From: Candidatus Gastranaerophilales bacterium
GTDB lineage: Bacteria > Cyanobacteriota > Vampirovibrionia > Gastranaerophilales > Gastranaerophilaceae
Assembly (NCBI GenBank): GCA_900769355.1
Contig: CAAGGG010000057.1
Coordinates: 1-64,000, forward strand
DNA: 64,000 nucleotides
Direction: 5' to 3'
Every line of letters begins with the position of its first letter. The first letter of the stretch is position 1. The position numbers and the translations under genes were made by a program. The notes beneath the pieces were generated by a model. The model had not been told where the DNA came from, ran no database searches, and saw nothing but the letters and a program-made list of their open reading frames with translations. Below, piece by piece: positions 45,229-53,797 of this stretch.

Positions 45229-46548
45229 ATGAATTGCGTAAACAAATTATTGAATGCTCTCGGCGAAACTTGTGAACTCAAAAAGGACGATTTTAGTAAA
45301 TACATTGCGTTTCATGGGATTGGAACTGCCTATAACAAGCGTTGGCTTGCCAATATTGTGCCTGCTGATTTGTTGAAACTTCCACTGAAAAAATCGGTGG
45401 AAATTATCGCAACTTTGTCAGAAAGTGGTATTTTTTACGAAAAATTTCCTGATAAAATCGAAACCCCGAATTACGGCGATAATTGGGGAAGGCTTGCAAA
45501 TTACATTGAAATAAATGATAGGGCAATTGCAACTATGGACAATGGGTGCACCTGTAAAGGAATTCTGAGCTGTATAAAACTTTTACCCGCCATTCCGCCG
45601 TCTGCAAGAAGTTTTGCCAACTGCATAATTTTGTCACAGATCTGGCAAAATATTTACGGCGACGCTTATGAAAAAGGATTTTTTGAAGAAAATTCACTCT
45701 ACGGAATTCACCTGAACACGAATTACAGCGACAATATTATAGATTATTCTATTGCCAATAAAATTACACCTGCCAAGCAATTAAAGGCTTTCGTCGACCT
45801 TGCCCATTTTAGAGGGTTAAAAGTCGGCTTTCGACATGTAATTTCTGCTGACCAAATAAAAGTAGCAAAGCCTAATCAAAATGATGAAACTTTTAGTTGG
45901 CACGATTCGGAACACGTTGAAATTTATATAAAAGAATGCGTACAGTTAATGAAATTGGGCTTTGAATGTATGTTTATCGACTCTGCAAAACATATCGGCG
46001 GTTATGATATGGAGAATTACACAGGTGTTGGAGCATTACCGGATTATGAGCAAATGCAGTACATTTTACACGAAATCCGCTCTCGTTCCGGCAAAACTGA
46101 TATTAGTTTTGTTGGAGAAAAAAGTTCTGACGACTTTGAAAGATACTTAAATTTGGGACTAAATGCGGGAACCGATTACATTACAGGTGACAATTTTAAT
46201 GCCGTCAAAAAACTGTCTGAAAAGCTTAAATACCAACGAGTTTATGCCCCAGGGGTAGAGGTTACAAACGATAATTATGAAGGCGGTTTGTCGTATGAAC
46301 AAAAGCTAAATCGAGTGAACACAGCACTTTTTGCCTACGAATTTGCAAGCGACAAATTGCCAAGTTTTATGCAAATGGACGACTTGTTTCCACTACGTCA
46401 CGACACAACAACACACAGATTAATGATGACAAATCCAACATATTCCACAGACGGCACAGCATCAAGCCATTATGAAAATCTTTTTGCCAAAGAAGATGGT
46501 CGTGCATATAACAAACGAATTGGAGAATTGTTTGCATATTGCCTGTAA
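45229..46548 (+). CDS. Putative alpha-amylase-like TIM-barrel protein
   Basis: A 439-residue protein with features reminiscent of GH13 glycoside hydrolases: AFVDLAHFRGLKVGFRHVIS (a barrel strand), GFECMFIDSAKHIGG (position of the catalytic Asp in 'GFRxDAxxH'), FVGEKSSDDFERY (acid Glu strand) and FPLRHDTTTH near the end. The usual GH13 region I (DxVxNH) is not obvious, and the domain order is compact, so it may be a distant or inactive member. It has no signal peptide. TATAAC lies six bases before the ATG, and a second TATAAT lies 33 bases upstream. Assignment tentative. Confidence 0.55.
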   Translation: MNCVNKLLNALGETCELKKDDFSKYIAFHGIGTAYNKRWLANIVPADLLKLPLKKSVEIIATLSESGIFYEKFPDKIETPNYGDNWGRLANYIEINDRAIATMDNGCTCKGILSCIKLLPAIPPSARSFANCIILSQIWQNIYGDAYEKGFFEENSLYGIHLNTNYSDNIIDYSIANKITPAKQLKAFVDLAHFRGLKVGFRHVISADQIKVAKPNQNDETFSWHDSEHVEIYIKECVQLMKLGFECMFIDSAKHIGGYDMENYTGVGALPDYEQMQYILHEIRSRSGKTDISFVGEKSSDDFERYLNLGLNAGTDYITGDNFNAVKKLSEKLKYQRVYAPGVEVTNDNYEGGLSYEQKLNRVNTALFAYEFASDKLPSFMQMDDLFPLRHDTTTHRLMMTNPTYSTDGTASSHYENLFAKEDGRAYNKRIGELFAYCL

Positions 46549-46627
46549 AATAAATTTAATAATATTACAGCAATTTGTTTGTAAACTATGGTTGTTTTGG
46601 GTAATCCCAAATTTATCATTAACTAAC

Positions 46628-46858
46628 TTAATGGCTCAAACTAGAAATTTGTATAAGCGATTGAGGAAGAGGGCGGATTTTCGGTAGGGCGCCGTATGAG
46701 TGTTTTACTTGCAAAAATTCTAAAGCTTCATTTTCACTAAATCCATTTTCACGCAGACGTTTGTATCTTATTAAGATATTGTATCTGTAACAGGATTCTT
46801 CTGTTAAGTTCTGGGGAAGGTAAGATAAATTTAATGTCCATTCATTATATACTGTCAT
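46628..46858 (-). CDS. Small island protein, duplicated at 62800
   Basis: A 76-residue protein (MTVYNEWTLNLSYLP at the start, then CYRYNILIRYKRLRENGFSE and NEALEFLQVKH) of no recognised family. It is helical and basic, with a compact domain of about 50 residues. AAAGGA lies 7 nt before the ATG. A diverged, truncated copy with about 70 bp of matching upstream DNA occurs in the opposite orientation at 62727-62873, so this is a mobile or recombining unit. It is divergent from the DUF3800 gene and marks the left side of the accessory island. Confidence 0.6.
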   Translation of the reverse strand: MTVYNEWTLNLSYLPQNLTEESCYRYNILIRYKRLRENGFSENEALEFLQVKHSYGALPKIRPLPQSLIQISSLSH

Positions 46859-47045
46859 ACTAGATTCCTTTTTTTTATTTAGTGTCCTAAAAAAAACAAG
46901 GTTTAGTCTAATATGTGTTTGAACTTGGACAGTGATAAAACCATTTATTATTTTATGAATTTTCGTAAAATTTTTTCTTAAAAATAATTGTTTTAGCGAA
47001 ATATAGTATAACATGCATGTATTAATCAAGATTCAAGGAGCAATT

Positions 47046-48203
47046 ATGGCAAAGAAGAAAAAAGAAATTATTAGTATTGACAGAAAAAGGCGTCTTCAGG
47101 AAATTCAAGAAATTCATGAAAAAATACAATCAAAAGAAGATGTTTCTTCTTTTTCTCGGTTAAGTAAAGTTGCTTATATTCTTTGGCAATATCCAAATAC
47201 TAGGAATAGTGATAGGACACATGCAATACAATATTATAAAATATTTTATCCTGAGTGCGTAAAAAATGAACAAATAACTTTTGAAAATCTATATATTCTA
47301 CCTAAAATGTATGACTTGCAACGAGATAGAGCCACTATACAAAATACAGAACAGTTGTTTCCAGCTAAACAATCCACTCTAAAAAAGCGAATTGAAAAAG
47401 AATTAGAATATCGGACATTTTACTTAAATAATAATCCAAAACCATATACATATGCTGCAGATTACTACTTATTTTTGGATGAAAGTGGCAAAAATGATAA
47501 ATACTTTGTTCTCGGCGGAGTACTAATCAATTCTCAAAAAGATAAAAAAGAATTTGAAGCGGATTTGTTAGAAATTAAGAATAATCTTGATGAAAAATAC
47601 AAGTTGAAAAATTCGGAATTAAAACTAAGTAGTATTACAACAAGAAATATTAATTACTACTTAGAATTTTTAGAAAAACTGAAAAAAGAATCAATCAATT
47701 TACTTTTTGTTTCTGTATTAATAGAAAATAGTGGTTTAGGACAAAAATCTAAGAAAAACAAATCTAAGGAGTTACTAAAACTTATACTTCAAGATTGTCT
47801 AAGTGTAATAACTGAATATATTTGTAGATCATCATATGCTAATATCACATCTCAATTGAATGTAACTTTAGATAATGACGGTGCAGGTTTAGATATTCTA
47901 GAGAAAGAAATAATAAAAAAAGAAATGCAAGAAACTATTGATAGAGAATATCGTTATTTTTCTATAATTGATAATATGTCATGGGAAAATTCTGAATCAA
48001 ATATATTGGTACAATTAGCAGATTTATATGTTGGCTCAATAAATAATATTTTTTCAAATCTCCAAATCAATTCAGAAAATGCTAAGGTAAAAAGACAATT
48101 TGCACAGCAATTTTTAGAGTTTGTTGGAATTGATAATATTTCTTGTGTGTACAATAAAAACAAAAATATTGAATTTATAAACAAGTGTATTCAAAAAAAG
48201 TAA
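47046..48203 (+). CDS. DUF3800 domain protein
   Basis: A 385-residue protein. Residues 1 to about 130 are basic and helical. The DUF3800 domain starts at YYLFLDESGKNDKYFVLGGV (the DESG motif) and ends with ILVQLADLYVGSINNI, the usual 'QLAD' near the C-terminus. DUF3800 proteins have a predicted nuclease-like fold with conserved acidic residues and often occur in mobile or defence regions; the substrate is unknown. AAGGAG precedes the ATG at 47046. It is very AT-rich and AAA/TTT-codon rich compared with housekeeping neighbours. It is followed directly by copy 1 of the conserved 3' element. Confidence 0.8.
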   Translation: MAKKKKEIISIDRKRRLQEIQEIHEKIQSKEDVSSFSRLSKVAYILWQYPNTRNSDRTHAIQYYKIFYPECVKNEQITFENLYILPKMYDLQRDRATIQNTEQLFPAKQSTLKKRIEKELEYRTFYLNNNPKPYTYAADYYLFLDESGKNDKYFVLGGVLINSQKDKKEFEADLLEIKNNLDEKYKLKNSELKLSSITTRNINYYLEFLEKLKKESINLLFVSVLIENSGLGQKSKKNKSKELLKLILQDCLSVITEYICRSSYANITSQLNVTLDNDGAGLDILEKEIIKKEMQETIDREYRYFSIIDNMSWENSESNILVQLADLYVGSINNIFSNLQINSENAKVKRQFAQQFLEFVGIDNISCVYNKNKNIEFINKCIQKK

Positions 48204-48218
48204 AAAATTGGCCCAAGA

Positions 48219-48394
48219 ATACAGTTTTCTCAAGCAAATTTTTGTTCGTAGATTTTAAAAAATGCGTAATTTCAACATGCCTGAAATCTAACCAGTTAAG
48301 CAATTTTGAGAGTTTGGCGTGTTAAGCCGTATGTGAAGTTCCACCATTTAAAACAACTAGAACAATTAAAATCAGAGCCGAAAGGCTCTTTTTT
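48219..48394 (+). ncRNA. Conserved 3' element, copy 1 (ends in terminator)
   Basis: About 176 nt starting ATACAGTTTTCTCAAGCAAA and ending with the terminator GAGCCGAAAGGCTC plus Ts. A predicted helix joins AACATGCC to GGCGTGTT. Copies 2 (49493-49669) and 3 (62877-63037, minus strand) share most of the sequence, and each starts near the stop codon of a different gene and lies in the gene's orientation. I cannot tell whether it acts as an RNA, as a 3' UTR or as a recombination site. Confidence 0.55.
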
Positions 48395-48573
48395 AATGCT
48401 TTCGATACATTTATCTTTTGAAGAAATTATGGCAGACTTGAATTCAACGAACCCAACTTCCAATATCTCTTTTTTAAGGCATAAATTACTGTCTGTTAAT
48501 AAACTTTACAAAAATAGCAATTTTAATTAAATAATTTACTTTATATAAACATAGGGGAAAATAGGATATTTGT

Positions 48574-49428
48574 ATGGGATTAAGCAAAATCGCATTGAAT
48601 TTGGCAGAACGGACTGCCAGTTATGCTAAAATGTTAGGGAAATCAAGCATTTTAGAAACAAAACCTACAAAGTTGAGGTTTGGAAAATTAACACCATTTA
48701 CAACTGACGTGGTTAAAGTTTCTAAAAATTTCGAATTAAGCCCTCAACTAACCGAAAGGTTACAATGCAAAGAAAATGGTTTTGCTCTATTTAATAATCA
48801 ATGGCAGGAATTTTGGAAATTAAGAAAAATACCAACGACCCATAAGCCAACATCATTTGTAAATAAAGGGGATTTAATTCATGGTACTTCGTATTCTTCT
48901 GAAACAGTTGAGTCTGTATTCAAAGATGGAATAGTGTCTGAAGAAATAAAATATGGCAGTAAACCTATTACAATTGAAGATGGTGAAACTTTTGGTTGTG
49001 CGGACTTTTTCACTGCTCCAGAAAAAACTTATATAAAAGACTATTTTGACTCTTTCGTGAATAGAAAATTTGGAGTTAGACCTGCTCCTGAAAGAAATTA
49101 TCTACCAAGAACTCAAAAATTTGGTAAAAATCGAAAAATTGCGTTTGTTATAGATACACAAAGTTTAGGCAAAGATAGTAAAATCTTGCTAAAAAATTCT
49201 GCAAATCCTAATTCTTTAAACACTAGTCCTATCAACGGCATTGTTGACCATTTTCCATTGCAATATGAGAATCTACAAGCAACATTGGTAGGAGTTCCCT
49301 CAAACTATATTTCCAAAGTAGTTGTTGGAAATGGTGTTTCTAATGTAGAAATAGAAAACATCAAACTATTGGCTAAAAAACATAACCTAAGCATTAGTAT
49401 TTACGATACAAGTGGAAATATTTTGTAG
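48574..49428 (+). CDS. Possible ADP-ribosyltransferase-like accessory protein
   Basis: A 284-residue protein. The N-terminal 80 residues are basic and amphipathic. From residue 95 the pattern LIHGTSYSSETVESVFKDGI, CADFFTAPE, RKIAFVIDTQSLG and a late VPSNYISKVVVGNG is reminiscent of ART-fold enzymes ('HGT ... I..GI ... FFT ... VP...I..V'). A convincing catalytic Glu is not identified, so activity is unproven. It lies between two copies of the conserved 3' element, like a cassette. The ribosome binding site is weak (GGGGAAAATAGGATATTTGT). Very AT-rich, probably acquired. Confidence 0.55.
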   Translation: MGLSKIALNLAERTASYAKMLGKSSILETKPTKLRFGKLTPFTTDVVKVSKNFELSPQLTERLQCKENGFALFNNQWQEFWKLRKIPTTHKPTSFVNKGDLIHGTSYSSETVESVFKDGIVSEEIKYGSKPITIEDGETFGCADFFTAPEKTYIKDYFDSFVNRKFGVRPAPERNYLPRTQKFGKNRKIAFVIDTQSLGKDSKILLKNSANPNSLNTSPINGIVDHFPLQYENLQATLVGVPSNYISKVVVGNGVSNVEIENIKLLAKKHNLSISIYDTSGNIL

Positions 49429-49492
49429 AGATTAAGACAAATCCTTTTGCAAATTCTATCCCTCAATCCGTCAAAAACAATTAACCATATGT

Positions 49493-49669
49493 ATACAGTT
49501 TTTTCTCAAGCAAATTTTTATTTGTGATTTTTGAAAAATGCGTAATTTCAACATGCCTGAAACATAGTCAATTAAGCGATTTGGCGAGTTTGGAGTGTTA
49601 AACCGTATGTGAAGTTCCACCATTTAAAACAACTAGAACAATAAAAATCAGAGCCTAAAGGCTCTTTTT
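49493..49669 (+). ncRNA. Conserved 3' element, copy 2 (ends in terminator)
   Basis: About 177 nt, same orientation as copy 1 but more diverged in the middle (GAAACATAGTCAATTAAGCG). The flanking blocks GCGTAATTTCAACATGCCTG and GTATGTGAAGTTCCACCATT are intact. It ends in GAGCCTAAAGGCTC plus Ts. It begins about 65 nt after the stop of the 48574 gene. Confidence 0.55.
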
Positions 49670-49793
49670 AATGAATTTTTTTTCTTTTAAAAAATCGAAT
49701 AATTACGTAATAAAACTCATTTTTATTTTTTTATGCCCAAATAACGTAATACTAAAAAGATTTATATTATTGTTTTTATGCTATTATCGAGAC

Positions 49794-50963
49794 ATGAGTA
49801 ATGATAATAATTATGAATATTATATAGCCGACAATATAAAAGAATTATTGCAAATTCGTATAAAACGCTTGCAAGATGAAGAAATCTGTAGAAGAGTTTT
49901 AAAAAATAAACCAAATGCGAATAAAATAAAAGAAGAAATTATAGACAAAAAGGCTAAAGGTCTTTCATCAGCTATAAAGTCAAGTCTTGGTTTTTGGCAA
50001 CAAGAAACGACTAGTCTAAACTCTTGGATATTATCTAGATATTATGCACTATTACAAATCACAATTGCTGAACAAGTATCTGATTTAAATAATTCTAAAG
50101 ATTTATCACAAATACAAAAAGCAACTGCTCATGGACATGGATTAAATACTGTATTGATAAACGAAAATGACATTAGTACATTTTCAATATATTTAAGAAC
50201 TACTGGGTATTTTAAAACTTATTTAGAACATCTCGGTTACAAGAATACAAAATATTTATTAGAGATAAGCCCAAGTAAAATTATTGAAAAAATTGAAGAA
50301 AATAAAAATAATGTAATTTCGTTGTTTGATTTATTCAGAAGGTTACCAGAACTTGCAGAATACATAAAAGAATATATTGGTTTACCGCCTCTATCGTTTC
50401 ATATTGGACATTCAATAAAAAATGATTTAATTGCAGAACAAATTATAAATAAAGAAGTAGAAGAAGGTAAATTTCCAAGACCAATTTTTGAAGCTCGTGT
50501 CAAAGGAGAAACATATATTGATTTTTATACAACTGAATATGATGCTGAAACAATGCAAATGTTAATACCAGTTTTGAGTAATATTACCTTTGTTGAAGCG
50601 AAAGATAATTATGATAAGGATAAATATATTGGCCTTTTAAAACATGAATCTGAACATTGGCAAGATGAATTTCCAACTCATAAAAGTTCATACTGTGGTT
50701 CATCTTATATTGTACCTGTTTGGGAAGAAATAAATAATATTATCGCTATACATTTTCTTATATTGTACGGATTAAGTATTATTGTCCGCTATTATCCTAA
50801 TTTGTGGTATGAAATTGAAAGAGGTAAATATTCTTATCTAACACCTTTATTAGAACATTACCTAATTATATTTGACAATACAGTTCCACAAATAATGTTA
50901 AGCAAGATTACAGGAAAAAGGATTCACACTACCACTCCTGATAGTATTTTTGCTCCAATGTAG
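49794..50963 (+). CDS. YaaC-like protein
   Basis: A 389-residue protein starting at the ATG at 49794 (MSNDNNYEYY). Upstream in-frame codons encode a Phe/Leu-rich stretch continuous with the element's 3' flank and are not considered genuine. ILSRYYALLQITIAEQ and KATAHGHGL resemble the N-terminal part of YaaC-family proteins, a HEPN-like helical family. The C-terminal part (AIHFLILYGLSIIVRYYPNLWYEIE) also fits YaaC. Function unknown; members occur in mobile or defence contexts. It is strongly AT-rich, and no Shine-Dalgarno is obvious. Confidence 0.55.
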   Translation: MSNDNNYEYYIADNIKELLQIRIKRLQDEEICRRVLKNKPNANKIKEEIIDKKAKGLSSAIKSSLGFWQQETTSLNSWILSRYYALLQITIAEQVSDLNNSKDLSQIQKATAHGHGLNTVLINENDISTFSIYLRTTGYFKTYLEHLGYKNTKYLLEISPSKIIEKIEENKNNVISLFDLFRRLPELAEYIKEYIGLPPLSFHIGHSIKNDLIAEQIINKEVEEGKFPRPIFEARVKGETYIDFYTTEYDAETMQMLIPVLSNITFVEAKDNYDKDKYIGLLKHESEHWQDEFPTHKSSYCGSSYIVPVWEEINNIIAIHFLILYGLSIIVRYYPNLWYEIERGKYSYLTPLLEHYLIIFDNTVPQIMLSKITGKRIHTTTPDSIFAPM

Positions 50964-51128
50964 TATAAATAATATAATGCGATGTATATTTCCGTATATT
51001 TATTGTATTTTAGGTCGTTTTTTCGTATAACAGATAAAAAGGAATTGTTATGAAAAAAAGAAAAGAAAGATTTTAAATATAACATAGTAGAGCCTAAAAA
51101 AAGGAAAAAAGCTTTAGAAAAACTTAAA

Positions 51129-51863
51129 ATGATATTTGATAGACCTGATAAAGCTTTAATAATACACTATTCTTGTGAAAGTTTTTATAAAGAAGATGTT
51201 TCTTCTCCTAGAATAACTGCAATTGCTGTAAGAAACTTAGAAAGCGCACAAACTCATTCTTTTACTATACATAAGGAAGCAGAAATTACTCATTTAAACC
51301 CAGAAGAAATTGATGAAAAATATGATGAACTTGAATTAAAAATGTTAAATAAATTTTTTGAGTTTGTGGCATCAAAAAGCGACTGCAAATGGATACATTG
51401 GAATATGCGAGATGGTAATTATGGTTTTCAGGCTATTGAACATAGGCATATAATATTGGGTGGACATCCGCAAACTATAAACGATGAAATGAAAATAGAT
51501 TTGGCTAGAATGTTAATTGCAATGTATGGCATTGGATATATTGGACATCCTAGATTGGAAAGTATTATTGCAAAAAATAAAATAACTGATAAAAATTTAC
51601 TTAAGGGTTCAGATGAAGCTACAGCCTTTGACAATAAAGATTTTTTAGCACTACAGATGTCAACATTAAGAAAAGTCGACTGTATGTCAAATATTTTAGA
51701 AAGAATGAATTCTAACACCTTGAAAACTAATTCTACTTGGTGGCAAATTCATGGCGGAAGTATTTCAAAAATTATTGTAGGCATTCAGCAAAATTGGATA
51801 TGGGTAGCCGTGACAATGATTGCCACTATTTTGGGGATTATTAGATTTTTTGCAAGCAAATAA
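51129..51863 (+). CDS. Nuclease-like protein with C-terminal membrane anchor, start frameshifted
   Basis: A 244-residue frame. ALIIHYSCESFY, then ITAIAVRNL and WIHWNMRDGNYGFQAIEHRH suggest an RNase H-like 3'-5' exonuclease core, but metal ligands are not certain. IGYIGHPRLESIIAKNKIT follows, and a single membrane helix (WIWVAVTMIATILGIIRFFA) ends the protein. Family unnamed to me. The frame is open upstream to 51054, and the sequence there (KKDFKYNIVEPKKRKKALEK) looks coding. A perfect ribosome binding site (AAAAAGGAATTGTT) and ATG lie at 51050 but one base out of frame, across an A7 run. The real gene probably starts at 51050. Confidence 0.6.
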   Translation: MIFDRPDKALIIHYSCESFYKEDVSSPRITAIAVRNLESAQTHSFTIHKEAEITHLNPEEIDEKYDELELKMLNKFFEFVASKSDCKWIHWNMRDGNYGFQAIEHRHIILGGHPQTINDEMKIDLARMLIAMYGIGYIGHPRLESIIAKNKITDKNLLKGSDEATAFDNKDFLALQMSTLRKVDCMSNILERMNSNTLKTNSTWWQIHGGSISKIIVGIQQNWIWVAVTMIATILGIIRFFASK

Positions 51864-51980
51864 AATTGTATTGATTTTATTTAATTATTCAAATACTTTT
51901 TATAACAAATCTGTTTATTTTATTTTTATAACAACTGCGAACCCGCCTGCGAAGCAGTATGGGTTCGTCTGATACTTATA

Positions 51981-52381
51981 TGGTGGAGACGAGGGGAGTC
52001 GAACCCCTGTCCAAAACGGATCTTGACAAACTTCTACGAGTGTAGATTTTTATTAGCTCAACTAATTTAGGAAAAAATCAGAACCCTATAAATCAGTCCT
52101 AGGTTTTATTTGAAGGAAACTCTAAACCTTGCGATGTTATCTTGATGCACCTACACCGCATTAATGCACTGCGTCTTGCATAATGGACCCATAAAACCGG
52201 CAAGCTGGGCTCTATGAGTAGCTATAATTAGCGACTTATGCAGCTAAAGCTTGTGCTCTAGAGAAGTCTGCTTTAATTACATTGTTAGCATTTAATTTGT
52301 TTTGCTCGTTGATAACCGAGAACAGCGCTCGGACTCGCAATCTATCTCAACCGAACGTCCTGTCAAATCCAAAACGTCCCC
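51981..52381 (-). ncRNA. ssrA: tmRNA (SsrA)
   Basis: On the minus strand it begins GGGGACGTTTTGGATTTGAC and ends GGGTTCGACTCCCCTCGTCT-CCACCA, so the tRNA-like acceptor stem and T arm are present and CCA is encoded. The resume codon GCT at 52287-52289 starts a tag frame (to 52236) encoding ANNVIKADFSRAQALAA then TAA. The tag's ANN start and ALAA end resemble cyanobacterial tags. It rescues stalled ribosomes. It is a one-piece tmRNA of about 401 nt. Its 3' end faces the accessory island, a common integration point. Confidence 0.97.
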
Positions 52382-52568
52382 ATGACTTATTTTATATTCT
52401 ATTTTAAATGTTCTTGTACTTCCCATTATAACGCGTTTTTTCTAAATTTCAACCCCTTGTAAAAATATCATATCCGACTTATCAATGTAAATTTAGCGGT
52501 ATTTCCCCGACAACTTAAATTGCAATTTTAGCTTTTTACAATGGCGGAATTTTTCGTATCAAAATACC

Positions 52569-53372
52569 TTAATTCATTTCCCTAATAATCTCAACAATCA
52601 AGGACTTAAAATTTGCTTTGGCTTTGTTTGCAGCATCAATAACTTCTTCGTGAGAAAGCTTTCCGCTTGTTTCGGAACTTGCCGCATTTGTAATACAGCT
52701 TATGCCCAAAATATTCATACCACAGTAGTTTGCGACAATTGCTTCCGGAACTGTCGACATTCCAACAGCATCTCCACCAAGTTGTCTAATCATTTTTATC
52801 TCAGCAGGTGTTTCGTAATTCGGGCCTGAATTTGCCCAATAAACACCTTCTTGAACACTTATACTAAGTTGTTTGGCGCACTTTTCAGCAAGTTCTCTCA
52901 AGTTCTTATTATAAACCTCTGTCATGTCAGGAAATCTTTCCCCTAAAGTGCTGTCATTCGGACCAATAAGCGGATTTGCACCCATATTGTTGATATGGTC
53001 TTTAATAATCATCAAATCTGCCGGTCTGTAGCTTTCATTCACTGCTCCAGCAGCGTTTGTGAGGATAAGAGTTTTAATACCTAATGCCTTGAAAACCTTG
53101 ATAGGATAAGTTATTTCCTGCATTGTATGACCTTCGTAAAAATGGTTTCTACCTTGCATCATCACAACTTTTTTACCCATAATTTCAGCAAAAACAAGTC
53201 GTCCCTTGTGACCTTGAACAGTTGAGGTTATAAAATTTGGGATATCGTGATAAGAAACAGCTGTTTCACAGTATTCATCAGCAAGTTCTCCAAGTCCTGA
53301 GCCCAAAATAATAGCTATCTCAGGTTTAAAACCGTTAGTCTTTTTGTTAATAAATTCAATTGTTTTCTCCAT
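52569..53372 (-). CDS. punA: Purine nucleoside phosphorylase (PNP-I, trimeric type)
   Basis: A 267-residue enzyme matching the PunA/human PNP family: ILGSGLGELADE phosphate-binding loop, QGRNHFYEGH, TNAAGAVN, GVYWANSGPNYETPAEI and the purine-binding ITNAASS (Asn). It splits inosine and guanosine with phosphate to give the free base and ribose-1-phosphate. AAAGGGGTATTACT precedes the ATG. It follows the RpoZ-like gene on the same strand across a terminator, so it may be separately transcribed. Length is normal. Confidence 0.95.
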   Translation of the reverse strand: MEKTIEFINKKTNGFKPEIAIILGSGLGELADEYCETAVSYHDIPNFITSTVQGHKGRLVFAEIMGKKVVMMQGRNHFYEGHTMQEITYPIKVFKALGIKTLILTNAAGAVNESYRPADLMIIKDHINNMGANPLIGPNDSTLGERFPDMTEVYNKNLRELAEKCAKQLSISVQEGVYWANSGPNYETPAEIKMIRQLGGDAVGMSTVPEAIVANYCGMNILGISCITNAASSETSGKLSHEEVIDAANKAKANFKSLIVEIIREMN

Positions 53373-53412
53373 AGTAATACCCCTTTAAAAATAAAAACCT
53401 AATAAACACACG

Positions 53413-53443
53413 AAAAGGCACAAGATAACCTTGTGCCTTAACT
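53413..53443 (-). terminator. Terminator after the RpoZ-like gene
   Basis: On the minus strand AAGGCACAAG and CTTGTGCCTT form a perfect 10-bp stem with a 5-nt loop, followed by TTCG, immediately after the stop of the 53454 gene. Confidence 0.7.
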
Positions 53444-53453
53444 AATAATTTTA

Positions 53454-53696
53454 TTAACCAACTAATCTGTCATCATCTGCTTCAGCAGCTTTCACCATAA
53501 TAGCATGCTCAACAGGGTTTTCTTTTTTGTAAGTTGTGTCAAAATTTTCTTCAAAATTAAATTCGTCATGAGCTTTTTTAGCTTGATTTTCGTCAACAAG
53601 TTTTTTAGCAAGTTCAGCGATTTCGTAAACCAACTTGTATCTGTTATCTGTATTGTCGTTTAAGTCCCACGCAATTCTTATAATTTGATCCATCAT
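53454..53696 (-). CDS. Probable RNA polymerase omega subunit (RpoZ-like)
   Basis: An 80-residue acidic protein. NRYKLVYEIAELAKKLVDE matches the first conserved helix of omega ('SRYxLVxxxAxRAxxL'), and NPVEHAIMVKAAE resembles the second ('KPVxxAxxEI'). A 20-residue Asn/Glu/Phe-rich insertion separates them. Omega helps assemble and stabilise RNA polymerase. A -10 (TATACT) lies about 35 nt upstream. The match is partial, and an unrelated small helical protein is possible. Confidence 0.6.
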   Translation of the reverse strand: MMDQIIRIAWDLNDNTDNRYKLVYEIAELAKKLVDENQAKKAHDEFNFEENFDTTYKKENPVEHAIMVKAAEADDDRLVG

Positions 53697-53785
53697 AAGT
53701 TAATATACCTCACTTTTTTAGTTTGTATCTTAATAGTATAATACACAAACTTTTTTGGCAAGTAGCAAAAAATCAATAATTGTTG

Positions 53786-53791
53786 TATAAT
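53786..53791 (+). promoter_or_regulatory. -10 box six bases before the MCE gene ATG
   Basis: TATAAT at 53786-53791 is followed by CTGAGC and the ATG at 53798. There is no ribosome binding site, so a leaderless mRNA is predicted. Confidence 0.6.
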
Positions 53792-53797
53792 CTGAGC

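Noticed and set aside
48219..48394. Integron attC site: GTTAAGC fits GTTRRRY and ATCTAAC fits RYYYAAC within the conserved element.
   Set aside because: Sequence conservation between copies continues about 75 nt past the would-be crossover base, the two heptamers are not properly complementary, and no integron integrase is present.
48219..48394. Group II intron domain V/VI remnant (GCCGTATGTGAAG).
   Set aside because: The AGC...GTT catalytic triad and the 34-nt hairpin of domain V cannot be drawn, and no reverse transcriptase is near.
48306..48530. 74-codon open frame overlapping the conserved element.
   Set aside because: It runs through the conserved non-coding element and its terminator and has no ribosome binding site.
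51940..51980. attL/attR duplication of the tmRNA 3' end flanking the island.
   Set aside because: I looked for a second copy of the GACTCCCCTCGTCTCC segment at 46.5-46.7 kb and in the island and found none; only a CGAACCC/GGGTTCG hairpin is next to tmRNA.
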